64,000 bases of DNA, taken from contig NZ_BDCE01000057.1 in assembly GCF_001613345.1 (NCBI RefSeq), forward strand, positions 186,001 through 250,000. The letters are read 5' to 3'. Positions 1-7,910 of the stretch are shown here, one piece after another. The translations under genes were made by a program, and so were the position numbers. This stretch comes from Nocardia uniformis NBRC 13702 (GTDB lineage Bacteria; Actinomycetota; Actinomycetes; Mycobacteriales; Mycobacteriaceae). The notes under the pieces are model-generated. The model searched no databases, was not told the DNA's origin, and saw only the letters and a list, made by a program, of their open reading frames with translations. Within the stretch, counting starts at the first letter, position 1, and every line of letters begins with the position of its first letter.

Positions 1-598
1 GGCGGTTGCCGGTCTCGGGCACGGTGTCGAGCACCGGGACGATCGCGGCGATATCGGGTTGGCCGCCGATATCGGCGAGGAATCCGCCCCAGGACGCGAC
101 CCAGCGGTCCACCACCGGCTGATCCACCGCCTCTGCTCCCTGCGGCCAGCAGGCCAGCACGATCGTGTACTCATGCAGTTTCGGGGCGTGGATCATGCCG
201 AAGGGCCACCCGGCGATATCGCGCCCGGAATACAGACGCGTACTGACCAGTAGACCCGGCAACTGACGCGACCGTCCGGGCAGTGTGGAGAATGCACCAC
301 CGTGGTACAGGGTTTCGCGGCGACGCCGGGCATGTACCCACCGGGTCAAGAGGATGGTCCGCTCGTAGCCGGAACGGCCACCGATGCGGATCATCAGCGG
401 TCCGGTCACGGCGGCACCGGCGGCGAGAACGATTGCCGAGGCCGGGAATCCGGCGATCAGATGAGTGATCATCGCTGTGATCACCACGGTGCCCGCGGTC
501 ACCATCGCGGGCCACGACAGCCCGAGCAGGCCCTCCGCGCGCGGAACGGTGCCCGCGTTGTAGGTGCGTTCAATGTCGGTTTCGACATGTATCGCCAT
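1..598 (-). CDS. SCO6880-family conjugation protein (partial, runs off the left edge)
   Basis: N-terminal 199 codons of a protein that continues beyond base 1. The product opens with MAIHVETDIERTYNAGTV and has two hydrophobic helices at about residues 27-45 and 50-70. A soluble part follows with the blocks LPGLLVSTRLYSGRD and VVDRWVASWGGFLADIG. These match what I know of the SCO6880 family (PrgI-like membrane N-terminus), found in conjugative elements of actinomycetes, where it sits between the VirB6-like and VirB4/VirD4-like genes. The ATG is preceded by AAGGAGG at good spacing. It is the most distal visible gene of the minus-strand operon starting near 6.2 kb. The family call rests on remembered consensus, not on a search. 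Confidence 0.8.
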   Translation of the reverse strand, partial: MAIHVETDIERTYNAGTVPRAEGLLGLSWPAMVTAGTVVITAMITHLIAGFPASAIVLAAGAAVTGPLMIRIGGRSGYERTILLTRWVHARRRRETLYHGGAFSTLPGRSRQLPGLLVSTRLYSGRDIAGWPFGMIHAPKLHEYTIVLACWPQGAEAVDQPVVDRWVASWGGFLADIGGQPDIAAIVPVLDTVPETGNR

Positions 599-658
599 AG
601 TCAACCCCTCCTTTGTCTCGTCGGTGGGCGTCGGCCAGCGAATTACGCTGGGGGACAG

Positions 659-2155
659 TCAGATTGGAATATCGTCACCACCTCGTTGTCGACGTGGAGG
701 AGTCGGCGGGGGTGCGCCGCGTTTGTTCTGTGGTGGTGCCGCGGGCGCAGCCGCTCCGGTGCTGCTACTCGGTGTGCGGGTGTGGCCGGGTGCTGCGCCG
801 GCCGGAGTGCCGGAACTGCTGGTTGCCGCTGTCGACGACGTATTACTCGGCTTGGCGGATGCTGCTTTGCTTCCCGGCGTCCTGGCTGATGACCGGGTGA
901 CGTGACCAGTTGCCGATCCGCCGCTAGCACTCCCGCCTCCAGTACTGGAGGCAGACGTGGCCGCGCCCCGCGAGGCTGCGGAACCTCCGCGCGCGATCAA
1001 AGCCTTTCCGCCAGTGGCGACAGCGGCACCAGCGGTCAGCACCATGCCGACGGCCGCCGCGCCCGAGCCACCGGACCCCGCCGCAGAGACGACGGGAGAC
1101 ACCAGGCGCATCAGAGCGGGCAGAACGAACACCGCACAGATCAAGAGCATCAGGCCCACCAAGCGGCGCTGCCCGGCGTCGGCATCCAACGGAGCGGTCG
1201 GGTTCATCGCCGAGGTGGTGTCGACCGTGGAGAAGGCAATCAGGTACACCAAGGCCGCCACGGGTTTCCACAGCAAAAACGCCACGACCCAAGACCACAA
1301 CCGGTCGTGTGCGTGCTTGCCGGAGCCGAGCCCGGACCCTGCCGCCGCGATCGGCAACAACCCCATCGCGACGACGAGGAACGCCTGCCGCAGGATGGCC
1401 ATCACCGCCATCGCCAACGCCCCGAGCATGCCGACACACGCCACGATCAGGATCAACCCCGGGGAGAATCCCGTGTAGGCAGTGGTTTCGACCATGAATG
1501 CCGCGGTGCCAGCGGCATTTCCGTCGGTGACATCGTCGATGATCCAGGCCGCGAATGCATCCGAAGCCCGCGACGCACTCAAGATGACCGCTCCGGCGAT
1601 CCAGACCGCGACCACCGAGCGGGCCAGCACCCGCATCACCTCACCGGCTTGCTCGCCGTGGGCGTTATGGCGGGCGATCGCGATACGTACCGCGCCCACC
1701 ATCACCGACGCGGCCAGACAGTAGACCTGAATATCGGTGGTGTACTTGCTGATTCGCGCCCACAAGTCCTGTTCAGCCAGCAGCTTGTCGTTGGGAAGGT
1801 GGGTCCACCACACCAGCGACATGATCAATGCCTGCCCGAGCCCGTGAAGTAAGGAGTCGACGACCGATCCGAAGGTCGTGTCCCACGCCTTGTCCTTCAC
1901 CGCGTCGACCGCATCGGTCGGATGCAGGGCCACATTGCCCGCCTTACATGCCGCAGACGCCGCGTCCCCGAGAAAGCCCAGGCCGGGGACACTGTCAACG
2001 GCGTCGTGCAGCTGGTTGCACGCTTGATCGAATCCGTAGGAACCCGGATCGGCCATGCTGCTGCCCGCCCCGACACCCAGTACAGCGACCACCGCGACCA
2101 CGACCGCCGCCACGATGCGTCGCGCACGTAGATGGGTGGGTGACCGGGTCACCAT
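659..2155 (-). CDS. VirB6/TrbL-like polytopic membrane protein of a conjugation system
   Basis: About 498 residues. A signal-like hydrophobic N-terminus (residues about 12-35) is followed by a soluble stretch with conserved-looking cysteines. At least six membrane helices come next (for example around VYCLAASVMVGAVRIAIA, LILIVACVGMLGALAMAV and RLVGLMLLICAVFVLPAL). The C-terminal tail is Ala/Ser/Gly/Thr-rich. This layout is that of the TrbL/VirB6 inner-membrane channel component of type IV secretion. I chose the ATG at 2155 because it overlaps the upstream stop in ATGGTGA; a GTG at 2164 is in frame too. It is translationally coupled to the gene upstream and 60 bases precede the SCO6880-like gene. 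The low-complexity tail makes remote homology searches necessary to confirm the role. Confidence 0.72.
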   Translation of the reverse strand: MVTRSPTHLRARRIVAAVVVAVVAVLGVGAGSSMADPGSYGFDQACNQLHDAVDSVPGLGFLGDAASAACKAGNVALHPTDAVDAVKDKAWDTTFGSVVDSLLHGLGQALIMSLVWWTHLPNDKLLAEQDLWARISKYTTDIQVYCLAASVMVGAVRIAIARHNAHGEQAGEVMRVLARSVVAVWIAGAVILSASRASDAFAAWIIDDVTDGNAAGTAAFMVETTAYTGFSPGLILIVACVGMLGALAMAVMAILRQAFLVVAMGLLPIAAAGSGLGSGKHAHDRLWSWVVAFLLWKPVAALVYLIAFSTVDTTSAMNPTAPLDADAGQRRLVGLMLLICAVFVLPALMRLVSPVVSAAGSGGSGAAAVGMVLTAGAAVATGGKALIARGGSAASRGAATSASSTGGGSASGGSATGHVTRSSARTPGSKAASAKPSNTSSTAATSSSGTPAGAAPGHTRTPSSSTGAAAPAAPPQNKRGAPPPTPPRRQRGGDDIPI

Positions 2156-2973
2156 GGCGTCCACCCGAGGATCGAGGAGATCTGCTGACCTCCGTTGACC
2201 TCGCTGCTGGGCAACAGATTCCAGTCACCACCGGTCCAGACCACCGACACGGGAACAGCGGTCCACGTCGGTGCCTGCTGGGGCGTGCCGGGCTTGGCCC
2301 GCACGGCGATCTTCAGTACGCACAGATCCGGCGACCACGACACGACCTGGTAGGCGTCGGGAGCGATGACCCAGCGCGTTACTTCCTCGGGCTGGTGTGT
2401 TGGCAGCGTCCCGGCCGCGACCTTGCTCCGGTAGGTGTCCATGTCTTGGCGGCTGTAGTTGACTCGGGCGACCACTGCCGGGTCAGCGGGACGCGCCGCC
2501 AGCTGATGAGTGATGTACACCCCGGCCAGCGCTGCCCCACGCGGTGAGTGCGCATATCCGGCGGCCATCCCGTCACTGATGCGGGCGGGCCCATCGGAGG
2601 TCGAGAACGGCACCGACACCCCGAAGACCCGCTGCCACCCACCCCGTCCGGTAGTACCCGCAGGAGACGCGGTCAGCCACGACGGATCAGACTCCGTCAC
2701 CGGTGAACCCGTCTGCGGCAGTGGCTGACCCGCCTCGGCGGCCGGGACATCCACCCGCCGCCCGTAGACATCGGTCACCGGCACACCGAATCCGTCATTG
2801 CTGCCGCCGGGCACAGTCGCGGGCACAGTCGGCTCGGGCTCGTGCTGCTCGTCGGAGTCACCGCCACGGATCGTGAACACGATCGCCGCCGCGATCACGA
2901 TCAGGGCCACGAACAGTGCGGCCAGCAGCCAGCTTTTCGAACGAACACCAGCACCACCGTTGGATGCGTTCAT
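2149..2973 (-). CDS. membrane-anchored conjugation-operon protein, DUF8175-like
   Basis: About 274 residues. A short cytoplasmic N-terminus is followed by one membrane helix at about residues 15-36 (WLLAALFVALIVIAAAIVF), an acidic/Pro linker, and an external domain. The block GVSVPFSTSDGPARI, the block GYAHSPRGAALAGV and a terminal VVWTGGDWNLLP motif all recur in the neighbouring lipoprotein (2973-3599), so the two are paralogues. The organisation (single anchor plus external alpha+beta domain) recalls VirB8/TcpC-type assembly factors, but that is inference. The ATG at 2973 shares one base with the upstream stop (TGATG), with GGAG eight bases upstream; a GTG at 2976 is the alternative. Confidence 0.65.
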   Translation of the reverse strand: MNASNGGAGVRSKSWLLAALFVALIVIAAAIVFTIRGGDSDEQHEPEPTVPATVPGGSNDGFGVPVTDVYGRRVDVPAAEAGQPLPQTGSPVTESDPSWLTASPAGTTGRGGWQRVFGVSVPFSTSDGPARISDGMAAGYAHSPRGAALAGVYITHQLAARPADPAVVARVNYSRQDMDTYRSKVAAGTLPTHQPEEVTRWVIAPDAYQVVSWSPDLCVLKIAVRAKPGTPQQAPTWTAVPVSVVWTGGDWNLLPSSEVNGGQQISSILGWTPW

Positions 2974-3599
2974 CACGATCTCTCCAATCTCACTGCGTCA
3001 TCAGGGATTCGGTGGACCGGCTCGACCAGGCGATCGGTCGAGCCAGGGTCGGGAAGCTGTAAACGCCAGTCCTCGCCCAGCCACACCACGACCGTGTGGG
3101 TAGCCGCGAGCGAGGCGTCCGGGTAAGCGGTGAACACGGTCACCTGTGCCCGCATGTCCAGGACGTATTCAGAGATTCGGTAACCGACGATCCGCGGAGC
3201 GGTCTCGGATTCGGCGGGCCCGGTGATCGAGATCAGCACCCGCGCCGTCGCCCAGGCGTCCTTGCCTGGACCAGGAGCCAGCTCCGCCGCTGCGATCTGT
3301 GCCCACGTGGAATCGGGTGCGAGCGACATTCGCGTGGTGTGCACGATCGCCGCGATCGCCGCTCCGGACGGCGCACGGTCGAAACCCACCGCGACAGCCG
3401 GGGTATAGGTGCGCGGTCCTTGCTCGGACAGCGGGATCGCTACGCCCTGGTAGTCGGTCCACCGAATTCCCGTCGGTGCGACCGACACGTCGACGGCGTC
3501 GGCGTCAGCGTCGCTGGTTCTGTGCTCGGAACGCGAGCATGCGCTAGTCAGCAGCACGGTGGCGGTGAGAAGTGCGGTGATCGCCAGCAGCAGCTTCAT
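2973..3599 (-). CDS. lipoprotein paralogous to the adjacent conjugation protein
   Basis: 208 residues. The N-terminus MKLLLAITALLTATVLLTSACS is a lipoprotein signal with lipobox LTSAC. The mature part contains GVAIPLSEQGPRTYTPAVAVGF, FDRAPSGAAIAAI and VVVWLGEDWRLQLP. These align by eye with the same positions of the single-anchor protein encoded next to it. The start is the ATG with GGGGAGC upstream; the open frame extends further upstream but that part has no coding character and overlaps the preceding gene. It is probably an envelope component of the conjugation apparatus, exposed outside the membrane. Function is not known; the operon context is the only argument. Confidence 0.65.
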   Translation of the reverse strand: MKLLLAITALLTATVLLTSACSRSEHRTSDADADAVDVSVAPTGIRWTDYQGVAIPLSEQGPRTYTPAVAVGFDRAPSGAAIAAIVHTTRMSLAPDSTWAQIAAAELAPGPGKDAWATARVLISITGPAESETAPRIVGYRISEYVLDMRAQVTVFTAYPDASLAATHTVVVWLGEDWRLQLPDPGSTDRLVEPVHRIPDDAVRLERS

Positions 3600-3601
3600 C
3601 G

Positions 3602-3865
3602 TCAGCTCCCCAGCGCCGTTGCCGCGATCGGGACAGCGACGGCCGCTACGGCGGTCGCCACGAGCGTGACCGCGATGGCGGTACCGGCGTGGCGACCGTG
3701 CATTTCGGACTGACGCCGCTCCATCCACAGCTGCGCTCCAGCCGCGATGAGCTTGGCCAGTAGCACCACCTCGCAGCCCCACAGCAGCCACGAAAGCAGC
3801 TGCCGCAGCGGTCTACTCACATCCGGGTCCAGCTCGGTCGCGGCCCACATCAGCGTGCTCATCAT
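3602..3865 (-). CDS. small two-helix membrane protein A of the conjugation operon
   Basis: About 87 residues with two hydrophobic helices (about residues 21-42 and 62-84) separated by a basic loop, WMERRQSEMHGRH. The first helix, RQLLSWLLWGCEVVLLAKLIAAG, resembles that of the next gene upstream (RLVRWLLWGVMLSGVAGITYAGG), and both are followed by a W-E-R segment, so the pair looks like a duplication. The size and the helix-loop-helix topology are those of VirB2/TrbC-type pilin-like subunits, but no processing site is evident. The TTG at 3877 and ATG at 3865/3862 are possible starts. Confidence 0.55.
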   Translation of the reverse strand: MMSTLMWAATELDPDVSRPLRQLLSWLLWGCEVVLLAKLIAAGAQLWMERRQSEMHGRHAGTAIAVTLVATAVAAVAVPIAATALGS

Positions 3866-3881
3866 GACGATCACCAACCCG

Positions 3882-4169
3882 TTACGTGGTGAGTACGACG
3901 GTGTTGAGGATCGTCGACGCCGACGTGGCGACGATGCCGCCGATCAGCGCGGCGACGACCATTTTCGGTGATTCCAGGACCCCGCCGGTCCAGCGTTCCC
4001 ACGCGAATTTGCCTCCCGCGTAGGTGATTCCGGCGACTCCGGACAGCATCACACCCCATAGCAGCCATCGGACGAGGCGGATGACCGCATTCGATCCGGG
4101 CGGAGCCTCGGAGGTGATCGGCTCGATGGCGGACACATCGATCGTGAGTAGTGCATAGATGGTATTCAT
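3882..4169 (-). CDS. small two-helix membrane protein B of the conjugation operon
   Basis: 95 residues with two predicted membrane helices (about 33-52 and 68-90) around the loop KFAWERWTGGVLESPK. It is similar in size, topology and first-helix sequence to the gene just downstream. The ATG overlaps the stop of the preceding P-loop-like gene (ATGA), so translation is coupled. It may be a pilin-like or channel subunit of the type IV-like machine; this is a positional inference. Confidence 0.58.
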   Translation of the reverse strand: MNTIYALLTIDVSAIEPITSEAPPGSNAVIRLVRWLLWGVMLSGVAGITYAGGKFAWERWTGGVLESPKMVVAALIGGIVATSASTILNTVVLTT

Positions 4170-4786
4170 GACGACCGCCCTTCTTCCTCAGCAGGGTCAG
4201 ATCCGAATTGCTCGACGAGGGTGAGGATTTCGTGTTCGACGGCGGCGATATCGGCAGGAACCGAGGTGTCGCGCCAGCCGAGGTCTTCGCTGCTGCGGCC
4301 GAACACCCGCAGCGGCTGTTGGATGAATTCCTCGTGCCAGCGAACCCGCCAGATGTTGTCGGTCAGCGCGCCGTACAGGGTCAGGTCGCGGCGAATCACC
4401 GTCGACCTGCGGCCAGGCCGCGCCGCGACGGTCACCAGCCCCAGAACTTGGGATCCGCCCGCGAGGGCGGCATGGTGTTGGCGCAGCAGCGCATCCGCCG
4501 CCGCGAGACCGGTCACCGTCTCACGCGCCACCAGCACAACGAGTTTCGATTCGTTGGCGGTCGGAGCCGGCCACATCCTGGCGCAGTCGGCGGCATCGGA
4601 CCACATCCACGCCAGGGTGCTCACCCCGGCTCCGCCATGCGCGCCGAGCAACCAGAACAGCGGGACCTTGCCGTCCGCGGTTTGTGCGGAACAGGGCTCG
4701 GTCAGCACTCGAGCCCGCTGCGAGACTGGCGGTGCGACCACCGCACGAGGCTGGAGCCGACGGTGCAGCAACCCGGCGGATCTCAC
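4166..4786 (-). CDS. P-loop-like conjugation protein with degenerate Walker A (DUF6668-like)
   Basis: 206 residues from a GTG whose last bases form the stop of the cutinase gene (GTGA overlap). The core contains WLLGAHGGAGVSTLAWMW, which has the shape of a MinD/ParA-type P-loop. The lysine expected in the GKS/GKT position is valine, so canonical ATP hydrolysis is doubtful. A following strand reads KLVVLVARETVTGL, and a basic segment, RPGRRSTVIRRDLTLYG, comes after. I associate this pattern with DUF6668 proteins of actinobacterial mobile elements, from memory. A longer upstream in-frame extension overlaps the cutinase gene and is not credible. Confidence 0.6.
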   Translation of the reverse strand: MRSAGLLHRRLQPRAVVAPPVSQRARVLTEPCSAQTADGKVPLFWLLGAHGGAGVSTLAWMWSDAADCARMWPAPTANESKLVVLVARETVTGLAAADALLRQHHAALAGGSQVLGLVTVAARPGRRSTVIRRDLTLYGALTDNIWRVRWHEEFIQQPLRVFGRSSEDLGWRDTSVPADIAAVEHEILTLVEQFGSDPAEEEGRSS

Positions 4787-6207
4787 CGCGCACCCCCGCC
4801 ATTGGCGGCGGCGATGTCGTCGGCCACTGCGGTCAACCAATCCACTGTCGCTGCGGTCGCAGTCGTACCCGAGGACGTGGGTGCGGTCTGGTAGGAGACG
4901 TGGCGGGCGATGGTGTCGCTGAACTTCGTCCACGTTGCCAGGTCCAGCAGCTCCTGGTTATCGGTTACGTTCTGCTCGATCGCGTCGAACGCCTGCTGCA
5001 CAAGCCGACTCGTGGTCGCAGGCGGAATCACTTCCGGGATCGCCGCCGCGAGTTTCTGCCCGAACAGGGCGATTGCCGCCCCGGGATTGGCCAGACCCAC
5101 CGACACCAACTCCGCGATATTGGATGGTGTCAGCAAGGTTTGGGCGAGTGTCGTCACCGCGTTGAGCCCGATTGTGGCGACCTTGAACAGCGCCTGTACG
5201 CCAGCATCGGCATCCACGGTCGTCCGCGGATCGGAGGCTTCGGCGACCCTCTCCGACAACGACTTCTGCGGATTCAGCGACAGACTCGCCAACGATGTGC
5301 CGGATACGTCCTCGTTCACGACAGTGACAGAGGTCTTGAAGGCGGTGAACGCCAACGCTTCCGACACCGACTGCAACGCCTTGAGTGGATCGCTCAAGTC
5401 GGACTGGCCGACAAGGTTCGTCACCACCCGCAGAATCGGTGCGCCGCTTGGTGCGTCACATGCCAGATCGCCTGTCGCACACCAAGAGGCAACCCGACCA
5501 GTTAGTGAACCGAAGTTGGATGCGATATCACGTTGCGGTCCGATTCCACCTCCGGACGCCTCTGGTTGAGACAGCGGAGCCAGGGCTTGCACGGCATTCC
5601 CGGACGTACCCGGAGCGGGGTCCGGCGCTGACTTGCCCGGTGCACCAGGAAAGAGCGAGGAATCAGGATTGCGTGTCGGATCGGCGAAGAGCGCGACTGC
5701 CGCAATCCGATCTGCGGACACGGCACTCCCTCCGCGGCCGATCTCCTGAGCGAACATCGAGGCGATGTGAGATCCCTGCGAGAACCCCACGATCGCGAGG
5801 TAGGAACCCGGGCACCGCCTCAGTTGCTCGGACGCCATATCCCGAAGGTTTTGCAGCCCAGTGGAGACCGATGCCGAGTACGGCTCGGCACTACCTGCTG
5901 TTGCGCCGCCGAACCCGGCTGGGTAGGCGACATAGAGTCGATCTGCTTTGCCGCCCGCGCGAACCATCAGCGGTCTCATCACGTTGTCACCGAGGAATCC
6001 AGAGTCGGTGCGGACATCCGCATCCGGCGCGGACTCGCCAGTTCCCTGCACCCCCAACGCGATTAGGCCCGGACACCCAGAGTCATTCGGAAGTTCGGCT
6101 ATTGCGGTACCCGCTGTGACACCGGCTGCGACGATGATTCCGGCGACCGTCGCAGCTGCCGTTCGGAACGTGGTGCTGGTTCGAACCGGCCTGAATGGAC
6201 GCTTCAT
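4783..6207 (-). CDS. exported cutinase-family serine esterase with a large insertion
   Basis: 474 residues. Residues 1-37 form a basic-then-hydrophobic export signal ending near TAGTAIA. The cutinase fold follows: GCPGLIALGVQGTGES near the N-terminus, nucleophile elbow GFSQGS with Ser143, and a disulphide-bracketed Asp in C243-ATGDLA-C250 (Asp247). In ordinary cutinases (about 200-230 residues) the catalytic His follows the Asp by about ten residues in an HLxY motif. Here the only similar motif, RHVSY with His436, lies about 190 residues later, after an Ala/Leu/Val-rich insertion. The start ATG has GGAGGAGG upstream. It is the first gene of the conjugation operon, each member of which is coupled or nearly so. 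A role in opening lipid-rich envelope for the mating channel is inference. Confidence 0.8.
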   Translation of the reverse strand: MKRPFRPVRTSTTFRTAAATVAGIIVAAGVTAGTAIAELPNDSGCPGLIALGVQGTGESAPDADVRTDSGFLGDNVMRPLMVRAGGKADRLYVAYPAGFGGATAGSAEPYSASVSTGLQNLRDMASEQLRRCPGSYLAIVGFSQGSHIASMFAQEIGRGGSAVSADRIAAVALFADPTRNPDSSLFPGAPGKSAPDPAPGTSGNAVQALAPLSQPEASGGGIGPQRDIASNFGSLTGRVASWCATGDLACDAPSGAPILRVVTNLVGQSDLSDPLKALQSVSEALAFTAFKTSVTVVNEDVSGTSLASLSLNPQKSLSERVAEASDPRTTVDADAGVQALFKVATIGLNAVTTLAQTLLTPSNIAELVSVGLANPGAAIALFGQKLAAAIPEVIPPATTSRLVQQAFDAIEQNVTDNQELLDLATWTKFSDTIARHVSYQTAPTSSGTTATAATVDWLTAVADDIAAANGGGAR

Positions 6208-6660
6208 TGCAGCCCTCCTCCCACCTCCGGATCTCCATGCAGGCAGGCGGTTTGGGACTCGCGACACATGATGCGTGCGGTCGACCACGCCCTGCCGCAG
6301 GGGCAGAGGGTTTGTGCGATTGATTAGGTGAAAGACATGCGTGAGAAAGGTCCACCCGGTTACGCAGGAATGGAGATCACGCCTTCAGGTACTGCCACCG
6401 CAGATCCCTGGAACGGTCAGTCACGGGGCGGTTATTTGAGCCACGCTTTGGCGTTTGCTGCAATGTCGCTTCCGTACTGAGTGGCTCCAGAGTAAGACCT
6501 CCGGAGTGACGTACGCAACAATTTCTTTGGGCATGCCGCTCACCGGCCGGAAGAATGCCGGAACAATTGCCGGTGGGGTGGTTGGTATGACGGGGTGTAT
6601 TCGGCCTCGGTAGAGGTGGAAGGTGGGGGACACGCGGTCGAGCTGACCGCTAGAACGCGG
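6208..6660. other. intergenic stretch upstream of the conjugation operon
   Basis: About 450 bases with short open frames on both strands but none with convincing codon use, start site or recognisable product. It must carry the promoter of the minus-strand operon beginning at 6207; I could not pick a clear -10/-35 pair. Confidence 0.4.
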
Positions 6661-6879
6661 TCATCGGCAGTGGAGTTGACCTGCGCCGTGGACGTTGCGC
6701 CTGGCTTCGCGCCGTTCGCGCTCGATCCGAGCGGCAATGCTCTGCACCGTCCAACACTCGTTTGGTCGTGGGGGAGCGTGGACGGGATTTACTGTCGCGG
6801 TGAGCCACATGCGGGTCCATACCGTCACTCCGCCAACGCAAATACCGATAAAGAACGGCCATATCAGTGTGAGCACCAC
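6661..6879 (-). CDS. small single-helix membrane protein
   Basis: 72 residues starting at GTG, with AGGAGG five bases upstream. A membrane helix covers about residues 3-22 (LTLIWPFFIGICVGGVTVW). A cytoplasmic-looking segment follows with a short charged helix, SIAARIERERREARR. I recognise no family. The strong ribosome site and clean helix make it a better candidate than the opposite-strand frames overlapping it. It lies 97 bases after the DUF4254 gene on the same strand and may belong to its transcript. Confidence 0.5.
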   Translation of the reverse strand: MVLTLIWPFFIGICVGGVTVWTRMWLTATVNPVHAPPRPNECWTVQSIAARIERERREARRNVHGAGQLHCR

Positions 6880-6975
6880 GACCTCCTGGTTTCGGGAAGC
6901 TACCTCGGAATATGAAACGTGTTGGCGATCGACCTCGACTTCGTGCCCGGCGGAATCCGCTCTTCGCGGTCGGCG

Positions 6976-7410
6976 CTACGTGATTTCTGGTTTCGTATAG
7001 GGCAATCGCCGTCGTCCGGTAGACACCTCGTCCTTGAGGTCCTCGTAGCCGACGGCCAGTTCGGCCAGCCGTTCCCAGGCGTCCCACAGTTCCCATTCGG
7101 CGGTGCTCGTCAACGCCGCATGCGCGTACGCCGTGAACTTTGCGAGCCGATCGATGACCGTGCCAAGGCTCTCGGTGTGCAGGCGAGCGCAACCCAGCGA
7201 TGGCGGTAGCTGCTGAGCAACCCACTGGTTGATGTCACGGACCAGACCGATGCGCCGCTGCTCGATCTCGGTCCGGGAGGACTCGTCCGTTCCTAGTAGC
7301 CGCTGGTGAATCTCGGACAGCTGGCTCGCCCACTGGAGTAAAGGGTGGTGATCTTGTACGTCACCACGACACGCGGCAAGAAGCCGATTCTTGCTGGGTA
7401 ACAGATCCAT
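6976..7410 (-). CDS. DUF4254 domain protein
   Basis: 144 residues. It matches DUF4254 as I know it: LVRDINQWVAQQLP, then LHTESLGTVIDRLAKFTAYAHA, then LWDAWERLAELAVGYEDL and the terminal GRRRLP. The domain fills nearly the whole protein, as usual for the family, which is common in Nocardia and has no established function. The ATG at 7410 has GAGGGG at nine bases; the in-frame TTG at 7419 is too close to that site. The small gene 50 bases upstream on the same strand is a probable operon partner. Confidence 0.82.
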   Translation of the reverse strand: MDLLPSKNRLLAACRGDVQDHHPLLQWASQLSEIHQRLLGTDESSRTEIEQRRIGLVRDINQWVAQQLPPSLGCARLHTESLGTVIDRLAKFTAYAHAALTSTAEWELWDAWERLAELAVGYEDLKDEVSTGRRRLPYTKPEIT

Positions 7411-7460
7411 TCGATTCAACCCCTCATCAGGTGGTGGACCCGAAACTTCTTCTGCTCGGT

Positions 7461-7736
7461 TCAGGAGGCCCGATTGCGGCGCGGCGATGGACGATTCCAG
7501 GACGGCGCGACGACCACCAGACCCACGGCTTCGAGCGCCGTCAGCCCTATCGGGCGTGTGAGCGTCTCGACGTCCGCGACGATGTCGGCGATCTGAATCG
7601 CGGCTAGCGCCTGCGCTGCGGTGAGCGTGCGGCCCGGTAGGAACGACACGACCCAGGCGTCCTGGCCAACCGACGTCGCTTCGTGGCCGCTGCGGTCGCT
7701 GACGATCCGCGTGCGGTCGACTACGTGCACGGACAT
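7461..7736 (-). CDS. conserved-looking small protein upstream of the DUF4254 gene
   Basis: 91 residues beginning MSVHVVDRTRIVSD, with GAGGAA just upstream. It holds an alternation of beta-like and helical segments (AWVVSFLPGRTLTAAQALAA, then IQIADIVADVETL) and ends in a basic tail. I do not recognise a named family, though the segment from LPGRTL onward has the look of a conserved small actinobacterial domain. It lies 50 bases upstream of the DUF4254 gene and is divergent from the XRE regulator at 7911, so the AT-rich gap between them may regulate both. The open frame extends upstream to 7823, but that part spans the AT-rich promoter region. Confidence 0.55.
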   Translation of the reverse strand: MSVHVVDRTRIVSDRSGHEATSVGQDAWVVSFLPGRTLTAAQALAAIQIADIVADVETLTRPIGLTALEAVGLVVVAPSWNRPSPRRNRAS

Positions 7737-7794
7737 CGTTCCTCGATCCCGCCGGATGCGATCTCGGCTGGAGGTATCGGGTGTGACGGCTGAC

Positions 7795-7860
7795 ACGCTA
7801 AAGGTTAGTATCGTATACTGCAAATCGCAAGTAGAAATGTATAGCGCAATGGGTTAGTGG
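7795..7860. promoter_or_regulatory. AT-rich divergent promoter/operator candidate
   Basis: A short AT-rich patch in otherwise GC-rich DNA, between the minus-strand gene starting at 7736 and the XRE regulator starting at 7911. It contains GTATAC, the near-palindrome TGCAAATCGCA and GTATAGCGC. These are plausible RNA polymerase or regulator contacts. No single -35/-10 pair stands out. Confidence 0.35.
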
Positions 7861-7910
7861 GTTCTTGGTACCCTGAACCGGTCAACCCTTCGGGTGAAGG
7901 AGGTTTCGCA

